Positions 1 through 5,329 of a stretch of DNA of 6,104 nucleotides are shown in pieces. This DNA is from Deltaproteobacteria bacterium. GTDB taxonomy: Bacteria > Desulfobacterota > Desulfobacteria > Desulfobacterales > ETH-SRB1. A program made the translations under genes and the position numbers. The notes beneath the pieces were generated by a model that worked only from the letters and a program-made list of their open reading frames with translations, was not told the DNA's origin and made no database searches. Where the stretch lies: positions 1 to 6,104 of the forward strand of contig JAFDFV010000118.1 of the NCBI GenBank assembly GCA_019309665.1, given 5' to 3'. The stretch's first letter is position 1. Every line of letters begins with the position of its first letter.

Positions 1-783
1 TTTTCCTTCAGCGGCCAGTGTCCTGATCTTGCCGTACAGCTTAAATCTTTCACGAATAATATAAGCCAGGCCCTCTATAATCTCGGCAAGATTACCACCG
101 GTTTCACGCTGCAAAATTACGGAAATAACAAAAAATTTCAGATCATCACAATTGACTCGCTCGGCAAGGTTTTTCAACGCATCAGGAACATTTACTCCAA
201 AGTTAATTTCATTAATAGTTTCCTCAAATTCAGGACCAAGCGGGTCGTCAAATTCATCTGCCGCCATCTTCATGCTGCTTGGAAAAGCATGGCCTGCTTT
301 TAATGAACGGGCAATCAACTCCAAACCTTCGGGTAATTGTCTTTGAAATTTTTCCATTCTTTTCTTTTTTTTCAAGCAAAGATAAAAAAAGGGGGTTCCA
401 GATAGTAACAATGTTATTATGAGAACAAAGACTTTATTGCGTGTTATTAAAGAACCAACAAAAAAACTTGTTATCGCGAGGAAAATTGTAAGCAATATAA
501 AAAAGCCGAGAGGATAATGTACATTAGCTTGTCGTAATAACTGGTTAAAATATTGGCGACCTGGAACGTGCAAAAGGATTTTATTCAGAAGGGGAACATC
601 GCTTAGTACTTTTTTTTGCAGGATATCAGGAAGTTCTTTTTTGCTTTCTTTGTATGAAAATGTTTTCAGCCTTTTCCGGATCTTTTTGCGATCCGGGTCG
701 CGTATGGTTTTGTAGGCAAAGAAAAGCATTTCTATGACAAAGATTGACACAGCAAATATAATTACGCCAATAAGGATTTTCAT
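1..783 (-). CDS. tadB: TadB inner-membrane platform protein of the Flp/Tad pilus (3' end outside window)
   Basis: The reading frame is open from an ATG at 783 to the window edge and gives 261 residues, so the C-terminus is missing (family members are usually about 300-330 aa). Three hydrophobic stretches are visible, at residues about 2-22, 90-112 and 117-136. A cytoplasmic T2SS-F (GspF-like) domain then starts near residue 147, with the motif QLPEGLELIARSLKAGHAF, and continues through QRETGGNLAEIIEGLA. A further membrane segment would be expected beyond the edge. By family knowledge, TadB pairs with TadC to form the inner-membrane platform on which the CpaF/TadA ATPase acts to assemble Flp pilin. 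The start is supported by GGAG at 794-791, 7 nt upstream, and by the preceding cpaF stop only 19 nt away, so the two genes are probably co-transcribed. Confidence in the family is high. Confidence 0.95.
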   Translation of the reverse strand, partial: MKILIGVIIFAVSIFVIEMLFFAYKTIRDPDRKKIRKRLKTFSYKESKKELPDILQKKVLSDVPLLNKILLHVPGRQYFNQLLRQANVHYPLGFFILLTIFLAITSFFVGSLITRNKVFVLIITLLLSGTPFFYLCLKKKKRMEKFQRQLPEGLELIARSLKAGHAFPSSMKMAADEFDDPLGPEFEETINEINFGVNVPDALKNLAERVNCDDLKFFVISVILQRETGGNLAEIIEGLAYIIRERFKLYGKIRTLAAEGK

Positions 784-802
784 TCTTTAACTCCATTCAA
801 AC

Positions 803-2137
803 TCAAACCGCTATGATTGTCGCCGGGTTAAAGAGATCCTGGGAGACCTCTATTCCGGCTATATTAAACTTATCGATAAATTTAGGCCGAATACCTTTAA
901 ATCTAAATTCTCCTTTTATTTTACCTTTTTCATCCATCCCCTTTTGCTGAAATGAAAAGATCTCTTGCGTGGTAATTATATTTCCCTCCATTCCAGTGAT
1001 TTCCTCCAGAGCGACCAGCTTTCTTGTTCCATCAGTCAAGCGGGATGCCTGAATAACAACATCAATAGCAGAGCTGACATATCTCCTTAGAAACTCACTG
1101 GGAAGATCAAAGTTTGCCATAGCCACCATAGTTTCGAGCCGCATCAGGGCATCACGGGAAGTGTTTGCATGGATAGTTGTTAAAGACCCTTCATGTCCGG
1201 TGTTCATGGCTTGAAGCATGTCAAACGCCTCCTTCCCGCGGACCTCCCCCACAATAATGCGATCAGGGCGCATCCTTAAGCTGTTTTTTACAAGGTCTCT
1301 CTGTGTAACCTCACCCTTTCCCTCTATGTTCGGAGGCCTGGTTTCCATCCGTACCAGGTGTTCCTGCTTTATTTGTAATTCAGCAGCATCTTCGATAACA
1401 ACAATCCTTTCATCCTCGGGGATAAAACGCGAAAGAACATTTAGCAGTGTGGTTTTACCGCTGCCTGTACCTCCTGAAATCAAGACGTTCAGTTTTGCCC
1501 TGACAATCCCTTTCAGTACCTCAGCGATTTCCGGGGGAAATGTTTTTAGTATTATCAGATCGTTTAACTCCAGGGGAGTTACGGCAAAACGCCTGATGGA
1601 GACAATGGGCCCGTCTACGGCCAGAGGAGGTATGATCGCATTAACTCTTGAACCATCTAAGAGTCTGGCATCTACCATAGGAGATGATTCATCAATGCGA
1701 CGTCCCACAGCAGATACAATTTTATCAATAATTCTCATCAAGTGAGCATCATCCTTAAACCTCACATTGGTAAGTTCCAGCTTGCCCAGTTTTTCTACAT
1801 AGACATGTTTGTATGTATTAATTAGAATATCGGTAACCGCAGGATCTTTAAGCAAAGCTTCAATGGGACCAAGTCCCATTACTTCGTCCTGGATTTCCGT
1901 AAAGAGCTGCTCTCTTTCGACTAAATTAAGCGGTACTGCAAAGCTTTCTTCGCTCAGTATTCTTTGTACAAGGACACTGATCTGAGACTTGAGAGCATCA
2001 GCATCAAGACTTTCAATAAGAGAAAGATCAACAATATCTAATAAACGATCGTGAATTCTGGTTTTTAACTCGAAATATTCGTCGGGCACATAATCCTTTA
2101 TACTCTTTGTCGATATGTCATCCAAGTTTATTTTCAT
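803..2137 (-). CDS. cpaF: CpaF/TadA secretion ATPase of the Flp/Tad pilus
   Basis: This is a complete 444-aa member of the type II/IV secretion (VirB11/GspE-like) ATPases, the cytoplasmic motor for Flp pilus assembly. The N-terminal domain (about 1-200) carries typical TadA stretches: EVMGLGPIEALL near residue 85, then DARLLDGSRVNAIIPP and SIRRF. The catalytic core is intact. Walker A GGTGSGKTT is at 222-230, the Asp box VVIEDAAELQ at 246-255, Walker B RIIVGEVRGKE at 293-303 and the His box GHEGSLTTIHAN at 314-325. The start ATG at 2137 has AGGGA (2151-2147) 9 nt upstream. The gene lies 27 nt after the cpaE stop and 19 nt before tadB, consistent with one operon. Length is near the family norm, and the C-terminal extension after about residue 400 is lysine-rich and ordinary. 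All key ATPase residues are present, so it should be active. Confidence 0.97.
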   Translation of the reverse strand: MKINLDDISTKSIKDYVPDEYFELKTRIHDRLLDIVDLSLIESLDADALKSQISVLVQRILSEESFAVPLNLVEREQLFTEIQDEVMGLGPIEALLKDPAVTDILINTYKHVYVEKLGKLELTNVRFKDDAHLMRIIDKIVSAVGRRIDESSPMVDARLLDGSRVNAIIPPLAVDGPIVSIRRFAVTPLELNDLIILKTFPPEIAEVLKGIVRAKLNVLISGGTGSGKTTLLNVLSRFIPEDERIVVIEDAAELQIKQEHLVRMETRPPNIEGKGEVTQRDLVKNSLRMRPDRIIVGEVRGKEAFDMLQAMNTGHEGSLTTIHANTSRDALMRLETMVAMANFDLPSEFLRRYVSSAIDVVIQASRLTDGTRKLVALEEITGMEGNIITTQEIFSFQQKGMDEKGKIKGEFRFKGIRPKFIDKFNIAGIEVSQDLFNPATIIAV

Positions 2138-2164
2138 CTTTGATTGTCCCTGTTTAATGCTGTG

Positions 2165-3319
2165 TTAATGCTTAGTCAGTATCTGCCACCATTTTTTTTG
2201 ATGGTCATCTTTTTCTACAAAGGTATCTGCCAGATCATTCATGCTTCTGGTTATCTGCGCCCTGGGTGCAGCCATATATAGAGGCGTTCCGTTATTTATA
2301 GCGGACACTGTAGTGCTGTAATCATTCGGTATTGTCCAGAATGTCTTTTTATGAAGGCTCTCTTCAGCGTCGTCCAGAGGAATATCCGATTTGCTTAAAT
2401 AACGATTAATCACAATTTTGACCCGTTCTTCAGGAAAAGTTTTTAACTCACTAATTGATTGCAAAATCTTATTGGCATTGGAAATGCAAGGAAGACTCAG
2501 AAGAGATATGAGTAAAATATTATCCGACAGTTCCATAATTTTCAGGGAAATTTCATCTACAAATTGCCCCGCGTCAATTATCACAAAGTCAAAAAGTTTT
2601 TGCATGAAACCTATAAGATGGGCCATCATATCAGGGATAGCGGATCTGGAATCACTTAAAGTGGCCGGAGACGGGAGCACATGAACTCCGGAAGAATGCT
2701 TGGCAAGGATGTTCATTAAAAATGTAGAATCCAGCCGAGAAATATTTTTGACTATTTCGCCCCAATGGTAGCCGGGATCAAGCTCCAAAAAGAGCGGTAT
2801 TTCTCCGAACATCATATTCATATCTATCAGAGCTACTGATTTAACGCTTTCTTTTTGAGCCAGGTTGACTGCCAGATTTACGGCAACCGTAGTTGCCCCT
2901 ACTCCTCCTTTACAGCCGAAAATAGTTATAATTTTTCCTAATTGAGGGGACTTTTTACGGTTGATTTTTTCCCATTTTTCCTTAAATTTTTCCAGAGCCT
3001 GCCGCACTTCTTCTTCTTTAAGAGGAAGAAGGAAAAATTCCCTTGCACCGATTTTTATAGCCTGCATCAGCACCGCGGGATCGGAAATCTTCGAGATCAG
3101 AAAAACCTCGGCTACCTCATCAGAATTTAAAAGAGACAGGATGTGTTGAAATTCATTATCAATATCATCCCCCATCTCAAAGATCAAAAGGCTATCATCA
3201 TGGGTGTCATCTGGCATTTGAACCTTCATTCCTTCAATAGAACGAATGATCCCCTCCAGTTTTTTTCTCAGATCTGCTTTTTTTGTCTCTATTTTGATCC
3301 AGATGGTAGTATCAGCCAT
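2165..3319 (-). CDS. cpaE: CpaE/TadZ MinD/ParA-like pilus localisation protein with degenerate ATPase motifs
   Basis: This 384-aa protein has the CpaE/TadZ layout. An N-terminal atypical receiver-like domain covers about residues 40-115, with KISDPAVLMQAIKIGAREFF followed by LLPLKEEEVRQAL. A MinD/ParA-type P-loop domain starts near 128. The deviant Walker A is CKGGVGATT at 136-144: signature Lys137 is kept, but the canonical P-loop lysine is Ala142. Switch I reads DMNMMFGE (166-173), with Asn168 where MinD-like enzymes have the second Asp. The Walker B-like stretch is FDFVIIDAG at 243-251. The C-terminus ends in a basic, aromatic stretch, KKWWQIL, that could touch the membrane (inference). 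By family knowledge, TadZ/CpaE marks the cell site where the Tad machine assembles. The ATG has AAAAGG (3330-3325) 5 nt upstream. A 210-bp repeat element separates it from the preceding lipoprotein gene, so its transcription may be affected. Confidence 0.94.
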   Translation of the reverse strand: MADTTIWIKIETKKADLRKKLEGIIRSIEGMKVQMPDDTHDDSLLIFEMGDDIDNEFQHILSLLNSDEVAEVFLISKISDPAVLMQAIKIGAREFFLLPLKEEEVRQALEKFKEKWEKINRKKSPQLGKIITIFGCKGGVGATTVAVNLAVNLAQKESVKSVALIDMNMMFGEIPLFLELDPGYHWGEIVKNISRLDSTFLMNILAKHSSGVHVLPSPATLSDSRSAIPDMMAHLIGFMQKLFDFVIIDAGQFVDEISLKIMELSDNILLISLLSLPCISNANKILQSISELKTFPEERVKIVINRYLSKSDIPLDDAEESLHKKTFWTIPNDYSTTVSAINNGTPLYMAAPRAQITRSMNDLADTFVEKDDHQKKWWQILTKH

Positions 3320-3324
3320 GGGAG

Positions 3325-3330
3325 CCTTTT
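3325..3330 (-). promoter_or_regulatory. Ribosome binding site of cpaE
   Basis: The minus strand reads AAAAGG here, 5 nt before the cpaE ATG. It is a modest Shine-Dalgarno sequence. It lies 14 nt outside the left copy of the 8-bp direct repeat, so the neighbouring insertion left the translation signal of cpaE intact. Confidence 0.6.
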
Positions 3331-3343
3331 TAAAACGGTTATA

Positions 3344-3351
3344 ATAGTTTT
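3344..3351. repeat. 8-bp direct repeat, left copy (putative target-site duplication)
   Basis: ATAGTTTT abuts the left terminal inverted repeat and is matched exactly, in the same orientation, at 3562-3569 next to the right terminus. The match is limited to 8 bp: the bases before the copies (a and c) and after them (g and t) differ. This is the footprint expected of transposase-mediated insertion. Confidence 0.8.
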
Positions 3352-3363
3352 GGCATCCTTCAT
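3352..3363 (+). repeat. Left terminal inverted repeat of the element
   Basis: GGCATCCTTCAT is a perfect 12-bp inverted match to 3550-3561. It directly adjoins the left ATAGTTTT copy. A related direct copy of its start (GGCATCCgTCA) occurs inside the element at 3514-3524. Confidence 0.85.
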
Positions 3364-3375
3364 AACAGCCTAAAA

Positions 3376-3390
3376 GTAGTTTACACTTTT
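3376..3390 (+). repeat. Left sub-terminal inverted repeat block
   Basis: GTAGTTTACACTTTT is a perfect 15-bp inverted match to 3532-3546. Together with the 12-bp ends it suggests one originally longer terminal repeat of about 30 bp, interrupted by extra bases on the left arm. Confidence 0.85.
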
Positions 3391-3428
3391 AAGGGTAAGA
3401 TACCTCAAAAAATATGATTTGTGCGCAT

Positions 3429-3457
3429 AGCTGTTAGCCGTTAGCTTTTAGCTTAAC
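3429..3457 (+). repeat. Left heptamer array (consensus GCYNTTA), four units
   Basis: In phase from 3430 the units are GCTGTTA, GCCGTTA, GCTTTTA and the decayed GCTTAAC. Positions 3429-3446 (AGCTGTTAGCCGTTAGCT) are an exact 18-bp inverted match to 3489-3506. In RNA the two arms would form an 18-bp stem with a 42-nt loop. On the transcribed strand no U-run follows directly, so this is not a canonical terminator. Confidence 0.8.
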
Positions 3458-3464
3458 AGTCCGT

Positions 3465-3476
3465 TTTTATATAAAA
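3465..3476. repeat. 12-bp AT palindrome at the centre of the element
   Basis: TTTTATATAAAA is its own reverse complement. It sits in the loop between the two heptamer arms, close to the symmetry centre of the whole element. It may be only AT-rich filler and no function is claimed. Confidence 0.5.
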
Positions 3477-3484
3477 GTTTTGCC

Positions 3485-3512
3485 TAATAGCTAACGGCTA
3501 ACAGCTAATGGC
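3485..3512 (-). repeat. Right heptamer array (consensus GCYNTTA on minus strand), four units
   Basis: Read on the minus strand the units are GCCATTA, GCTGTTA, GCCGTTA and GCTATTA, a 7-bp period without interruption. It is the inverted partner of the left array at 3429-3457, and the two central units are identical in both arms. Confidence 0.8.
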
Positions 3513-3531
3513 TGGCATCCGTCAATGTTGA

Positions 3532-3546
3532 AAAAGTGTAAACTAC
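3532..3546 (-). repeat. Right sub-terminal inverted repeat block
   Basis: The minus strand reads GTAGTTTACACTTTT, identical to 3376-3390 on the plus strand. Only three bases separate it from the right 12-bp terminal repeat. Confidence 0.85.
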
Positions 3547-3549
3547 AAA

Positions 3550-3561
3550 ATGAAGGATGCC
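3550..3561 (-). repeat. Right terminal inverted repeat of the element
   Basis: ATGAAGGATGCC on the plus strand is the exact complement of the left end at 3352-3363. It adjoins the right ATAGTTTT copy and lies 12 nt beyond the lipoprotein stop codon. Confidence 0.85.
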
Positions 3562-3569
3562 ATAGTTTT
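3562..3569. repeat. 8-bp direct repeat, right copy (putative target-site duplication)
   Basis: ATAGTTTT is identical to 3344-3351. It ends 4 nt from the lipoprotein stop codon (3576-3574), so the insertion just missed the coding region. Confidence 0.8.
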
Positions 3570-3573
3570 TATT

Positions 3574-3816
3574 CTACTTGCTTTGAATAGCGCTATCACC
3601 TAATTTGTTCGATGTTTGTTTTTCCCTGTATCCCCTGTATTTTCCAATATTTGCCTCGGCCACCTGCTCGTCTGGTCCGTTTATGATCTGATTAAACTTT
3701 GCCAATTCAAAAGACTTTCCCCAATTTCTATCCAGCATCGTCTCCCTTACTCCGCAGCCTGAAGAAATCAATAGCGTCGCTATCAATCCGATTAATATAA
3801 AACATCTCGTTAACAT
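3574..3816 (-). CDS. Small lipoprotein of the Tad locus
   Basis: This is an 80-aa protein with a lipoprotein signal. It has a basic start (MLTR), a hydrophobic core at about residues 5-17 and then SSGC with the acylated Cys at 21. The next residue is Gly, so there is no Asp retention signal and outer-membrane sorting is expected. The lipobox is slightly relaxed, with Ser at -3. The mature part is only about 60 residues, polar, with LDRNWGKSFELAKFNQI (29-45) and then VAEANIGKYRGYRE (52-65). From memory this resembles a family of short lipoproteins in Tad loci with a D-x-x-[FW]-G-x-S ... Q-x-x-N ... A-x-x-x-x-x-Y-R pattern; I could not check this. Its place after the secretin gene suggests a role as secretin pilotin or accessory, taking the slot where cpaD/rcpB occurs in other loci (inference). 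A strong AAGGAGGA lies 4 nt upstream of the ATG. Confidence 0.85.
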   Translation of the reverse strand: MLTRCFILIGLIATLLISSGCGVRETMLDRNWGKSFELAKFNQIINGPDEQVAEANIGKYRGYREKQTSNKLGDSAIQSK

Positions 3817-3820
3817 TGTA

Positions 3821-3828
3821 TCCTCCTT
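3821..3828 (-). promoter_or_regulatory. Strong ribosome binding site of the lipoprotein gene
   Basis: The minus strand reads AAGGAGGA, ending 4 nt before the ATG at 3816, and fixes that start. It is the best Shine-Dalgarno sequence in the window and sits 5 nt downstream of the heptamer array. Confidence 0.85.
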
Positions 3829-3833
3829 GATTC

Positions 3834-3919
3834 TCTGATCCCCGGCTCCTGAACCCTGTGACCCCTGAACTCTGACCTCTAATCCCTAATCCCTTATCTC
3901 TAATCCCTGCTTTCTAATC
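3834..3919. repeat. Degenerate 7-bp tandem array (consensus YCTRAYC), about 12 units
   Basis: The plus strand shows a 7-nt period. Units start at 3834, 3841, 3848 and 3855, then, after a 2-nt phase slip, at 3864, 3871, 3878, 3885, 3892, 3899, 3906 and 3913. Clear members are TCTGATC, CCTGAAC, TCTGACC, CCTAATC and TCTAATC (three times). The last unit contains the cpaC stop codon (3916-3914). The array fills nearly all of the cpaC-lipoprotein gap and is transcribed as a purine-rich leader before the lipoprotein ribosome site. Short heptanucleotide tandem repeats (STRRs) are known from cyanobacteria. This looks like an analogous, independently derived repeat. Confidence 0.8.
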
Positions 3920-5311
3920 CGGGTACGGCATGCCATGTCCAAAATGTCCGTCAAATTCTACTCTGACAGTTGAGGGCTGTTTTTCCTTCCATCCTTCCAT
4001 TAATCCCAGGAGATAAAATTCCGTGTCATCAGGCTCTATATAGAAATCGGTCGGCAGAGTCTGTTTTTCCAGATCAAAAGGTTTTACAAGGCGGGGGGTA
4101 ACGATAATGATCAGTTCTGTTTCTCTTTTCTGAAATGCCCGGCTTCTAAAAAGCATTCCCAGAACGGGGATATCGCCCAGGAATGGGAATTTGCTGACGG
4201 TGTCTTGAACCGTATCCTTTAGAAGACCGGCTATGGCAAAACTCTGGCCGTCTGCAAGTTCCACTGTGGTCGAAGTCTTTCTCGTGAGTAATCCCGGTGC
4301 TGCATATCCTTCGATCAGCACGGCAACCGAAAAGTCGATTTCAGATACCTCAGGCGTGACGTTAATTCTGATCCTGCCCTCGGGAAGTACAGTTGGCGTA
4401 AAAGCAAGACTTACTCCATACTGTTTGTATTCGATACCAATGCCATCATCTTCGGATACCGGTATTGGAAATTCCCCGCCCGCCAGAAAGGTTGCAGTCT
4501 GCCCACTTAAAGCGATTAGCGTTGGTTCCGCCAGGATCTTGGCCAGACCGTTTTGCTTTAACAAATCAATAAAGCCTGTCCAGGTCGATATTCCATTTTC
4601 AAACTTGAAAAAAAGAGAACTTAGTTCCGACGTAATGGAAACCCCACGCTGTTCAGGTAAAGGTAAATCCCCGAGCAAACCAAGACCGAAACTTCCTCCC
4701 CTGTTATATGTCCAGTTGATTCCGAGATTCTTAGTCACCGATCTTGACATTTCGGCTATTCTTACCTCCAGCATGACCTGGTGTACCTCCTCTACTTTAA
4801 CTAAATTGTGGACAGTACCACCAGAAGCATACTCTTTAGCCAAAATCATAACCTGGGAAAGATTGTTTGTGTCGGATATCCTGCCCGAAAGGGTAATGGA
4901 ATTATGTGTTGCTATGACACGAATATCCTTCTCGTCAGGGAGAATATTATGAAGCTGTTGCTTTAACCTTGAAATATCGCAATCCACTTCCAGATTATAA
5001 ATAGCACAAATCTTTTTATTTTGCCATATGGTCAAGTTGGTAATTCCTGCGGTTTTTCCGATAAGATAAACCTCGTTGGGAGAAAGGAGGATAACTTTGG
5101 CGATTGCAGGATTAGCTATGGAAACGCGATCAACTGGCTTGGAGTTTTTGAGAATAATTGATTTCCCAACCACTAACTGCAGTTTCTTTGGTTTCTCAGT
5201 TTCCGGGAGTTCGGAATCCGCTGCCCAAGATATCACGGGAAAAACCAGCAAAATAAGCGTAATAATAAGAGATACGGTTCCCTTTTTGTAGTATTTTTTT
5301 GACAGGAACAT
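3914..5311 (-). CDS. cpaC: CpaC/RcpA outer-membrane secretin of the Flp/Tad pilus
   Basis: This is a complete 465-aa secretin. A signal peptide (lysine-rich start, hydrophobic 13-27, likely cleavage after SWA at 28-30) is followed by the pilus-specific N-terminal domain (about 43-110, with ANPAIAKV and VYLIGKTAGITNLTIW). A BON-like segment follows at about 113-172, and the secretin domain spans about 175-410. Secretin hallmarks are LAEPTLIALSGQTATFLAGG (260-279), FPFLGDIPVLGMLFRS (375-390) and ELIIIVTPRLVKP (399-411). The 54-residue tail ends GHFGHGMPYPD, similar to my recollection of other RcpA tails. It should form the multimeric outer-membrane channel for the pilus. The ATG at 5311 has AAGGA (5326-5322) 10 nt upstream, and the gene lies 18 nt after cpaB. 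The stop codon TAG falls inside the last unit of a 7-bp repeat array. Confidence 0.96.
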   Translation of the reverse strand: MFLSKKYYKKGTVSLIITLILLVFPVISWAADSELPETEKPKKLQLVVGKSIILKNSKPVDRVSIANPAIAKVILLSPNEVYLIGKTAGITNLTIWQNKKICAIYNLEVDCDISRLKQQLHNILPDEKDIRVIATHNSITLSGRISDTNNLSQVMILAKEYASGGTVHNLVKVEEVHQVMLEVRIAEMSRSVTKNLGINWTYNRGGSFGLGLLGDLPLPEQRGVSITSELSSLFFKFENGISTWTGFIDLLKQNGLAKILAEPTLIALSGQTATFLAGGEFPIPVSEDDGIGIEYKQYGVSLAFTPTVLPEGRIRINVTPEVSEIDFSVAVLIEGYAAPGLLTRKTSTTVELADGQSFAIAGLLKDTVQDTVSKFPFLGDIPVLGMLFRSRAFQKRETELIIIVTPRLVKPFDLEKQTLPTDFYIEPDDTEFYLLGLMEGWKEKQPSTVRVEFDGHFGHGMPYPD

Positions 5312-5329
5312 ATAAATATCATCCTTATT

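Larger units (their letters stand above)
3352..3561. mobile_element. MITE-like non-coding element (210 bp) inserted between the lipoprotein gene and cpaE
   Basis: The element starts with GGCATCCTTCAT (3352-3363) and ends with its exact complement (3550-3561), giving 12-bp perfect terminal inverted repeats. A second inverted pair, GTAGTTTACACTTTT, lies at 3376-3390 and in complement at 3532-3546. The left side has about 9 nt more between the two blocks than the right. Inside lie two facing 7-bp tandem arrays around a short AT-rich palindrome. An exact 8-bp direct repeat, ATAGTTTT, flanks the whole. No credible coding frame is present, so movement would need a transposase in trans. An 8-bp duplication and GG-starting ends fit several IS groups (ISL3 and IS1595 are examples known for 8-bp duplications), but I cannot assign one. 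Excision with one repeat copy would leave a 36-nt gap between lipoprotein and cpaE, like the other operon gaps. It could alternatively be a fixed repetitive extragenic palindrome. Confidence 0.75.

Noticed and set aside
152..346. Small plus-strand open frames near 152-346, 2418-2684, 2942-3149, 3143-3373, 5076-5291 and 5348-5960
   Set aside because: All overlap clear minus-strand Tad genes in antisense, lack convincing ribosome sites and show no protein family features.
1218..1745. 175-aa open frame on the plus strand
   Set aside because: It lies wholly antisense to cpaF, whose ATPase motifs are intact, and its product has no recognisable features. It is a shadow of the real gene.
3007..3031. 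CTTCTTC/GAAGAAG inverted repeat inside cpaE
   Set aside because: It arises from codons for Glu-rich and Leu/Phe-rich residues (FFLLPLKEEEV) of the receiver-like domain. No sign of a separate role.
3338..3369. Possible sigma70 promoter at the element's left edge reading into cpaE (TATTAT or TATAAC as -10)
   Set aside because: No -35 better than about 3 of 6 matches at 16-18 nt spacing. The -10-like bases are partly the AT-rich duplication itself. Too weak to annotate.
3400..3512. Rho-independent terminator formed by the heptamer arms
   Set aside because: The 18-bp stem has a 42-nt loop, is not GC-rich, and on the transcribed strand the nearest T-run lies more than 10 nt after the stem. It does not fit a canonical terminator.
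3429..3512. CRISPR-like repeats
   Set aside because: The repeats are 7-bp tandem units without spacers, and no cas gene is present.
4233..4952. 239-aa open frame on the plus strand
   Set aside because: Antisense to the cpaC secretin domain, serine/proline-rich with no domain. The minus-strand secretin explains the sequence.
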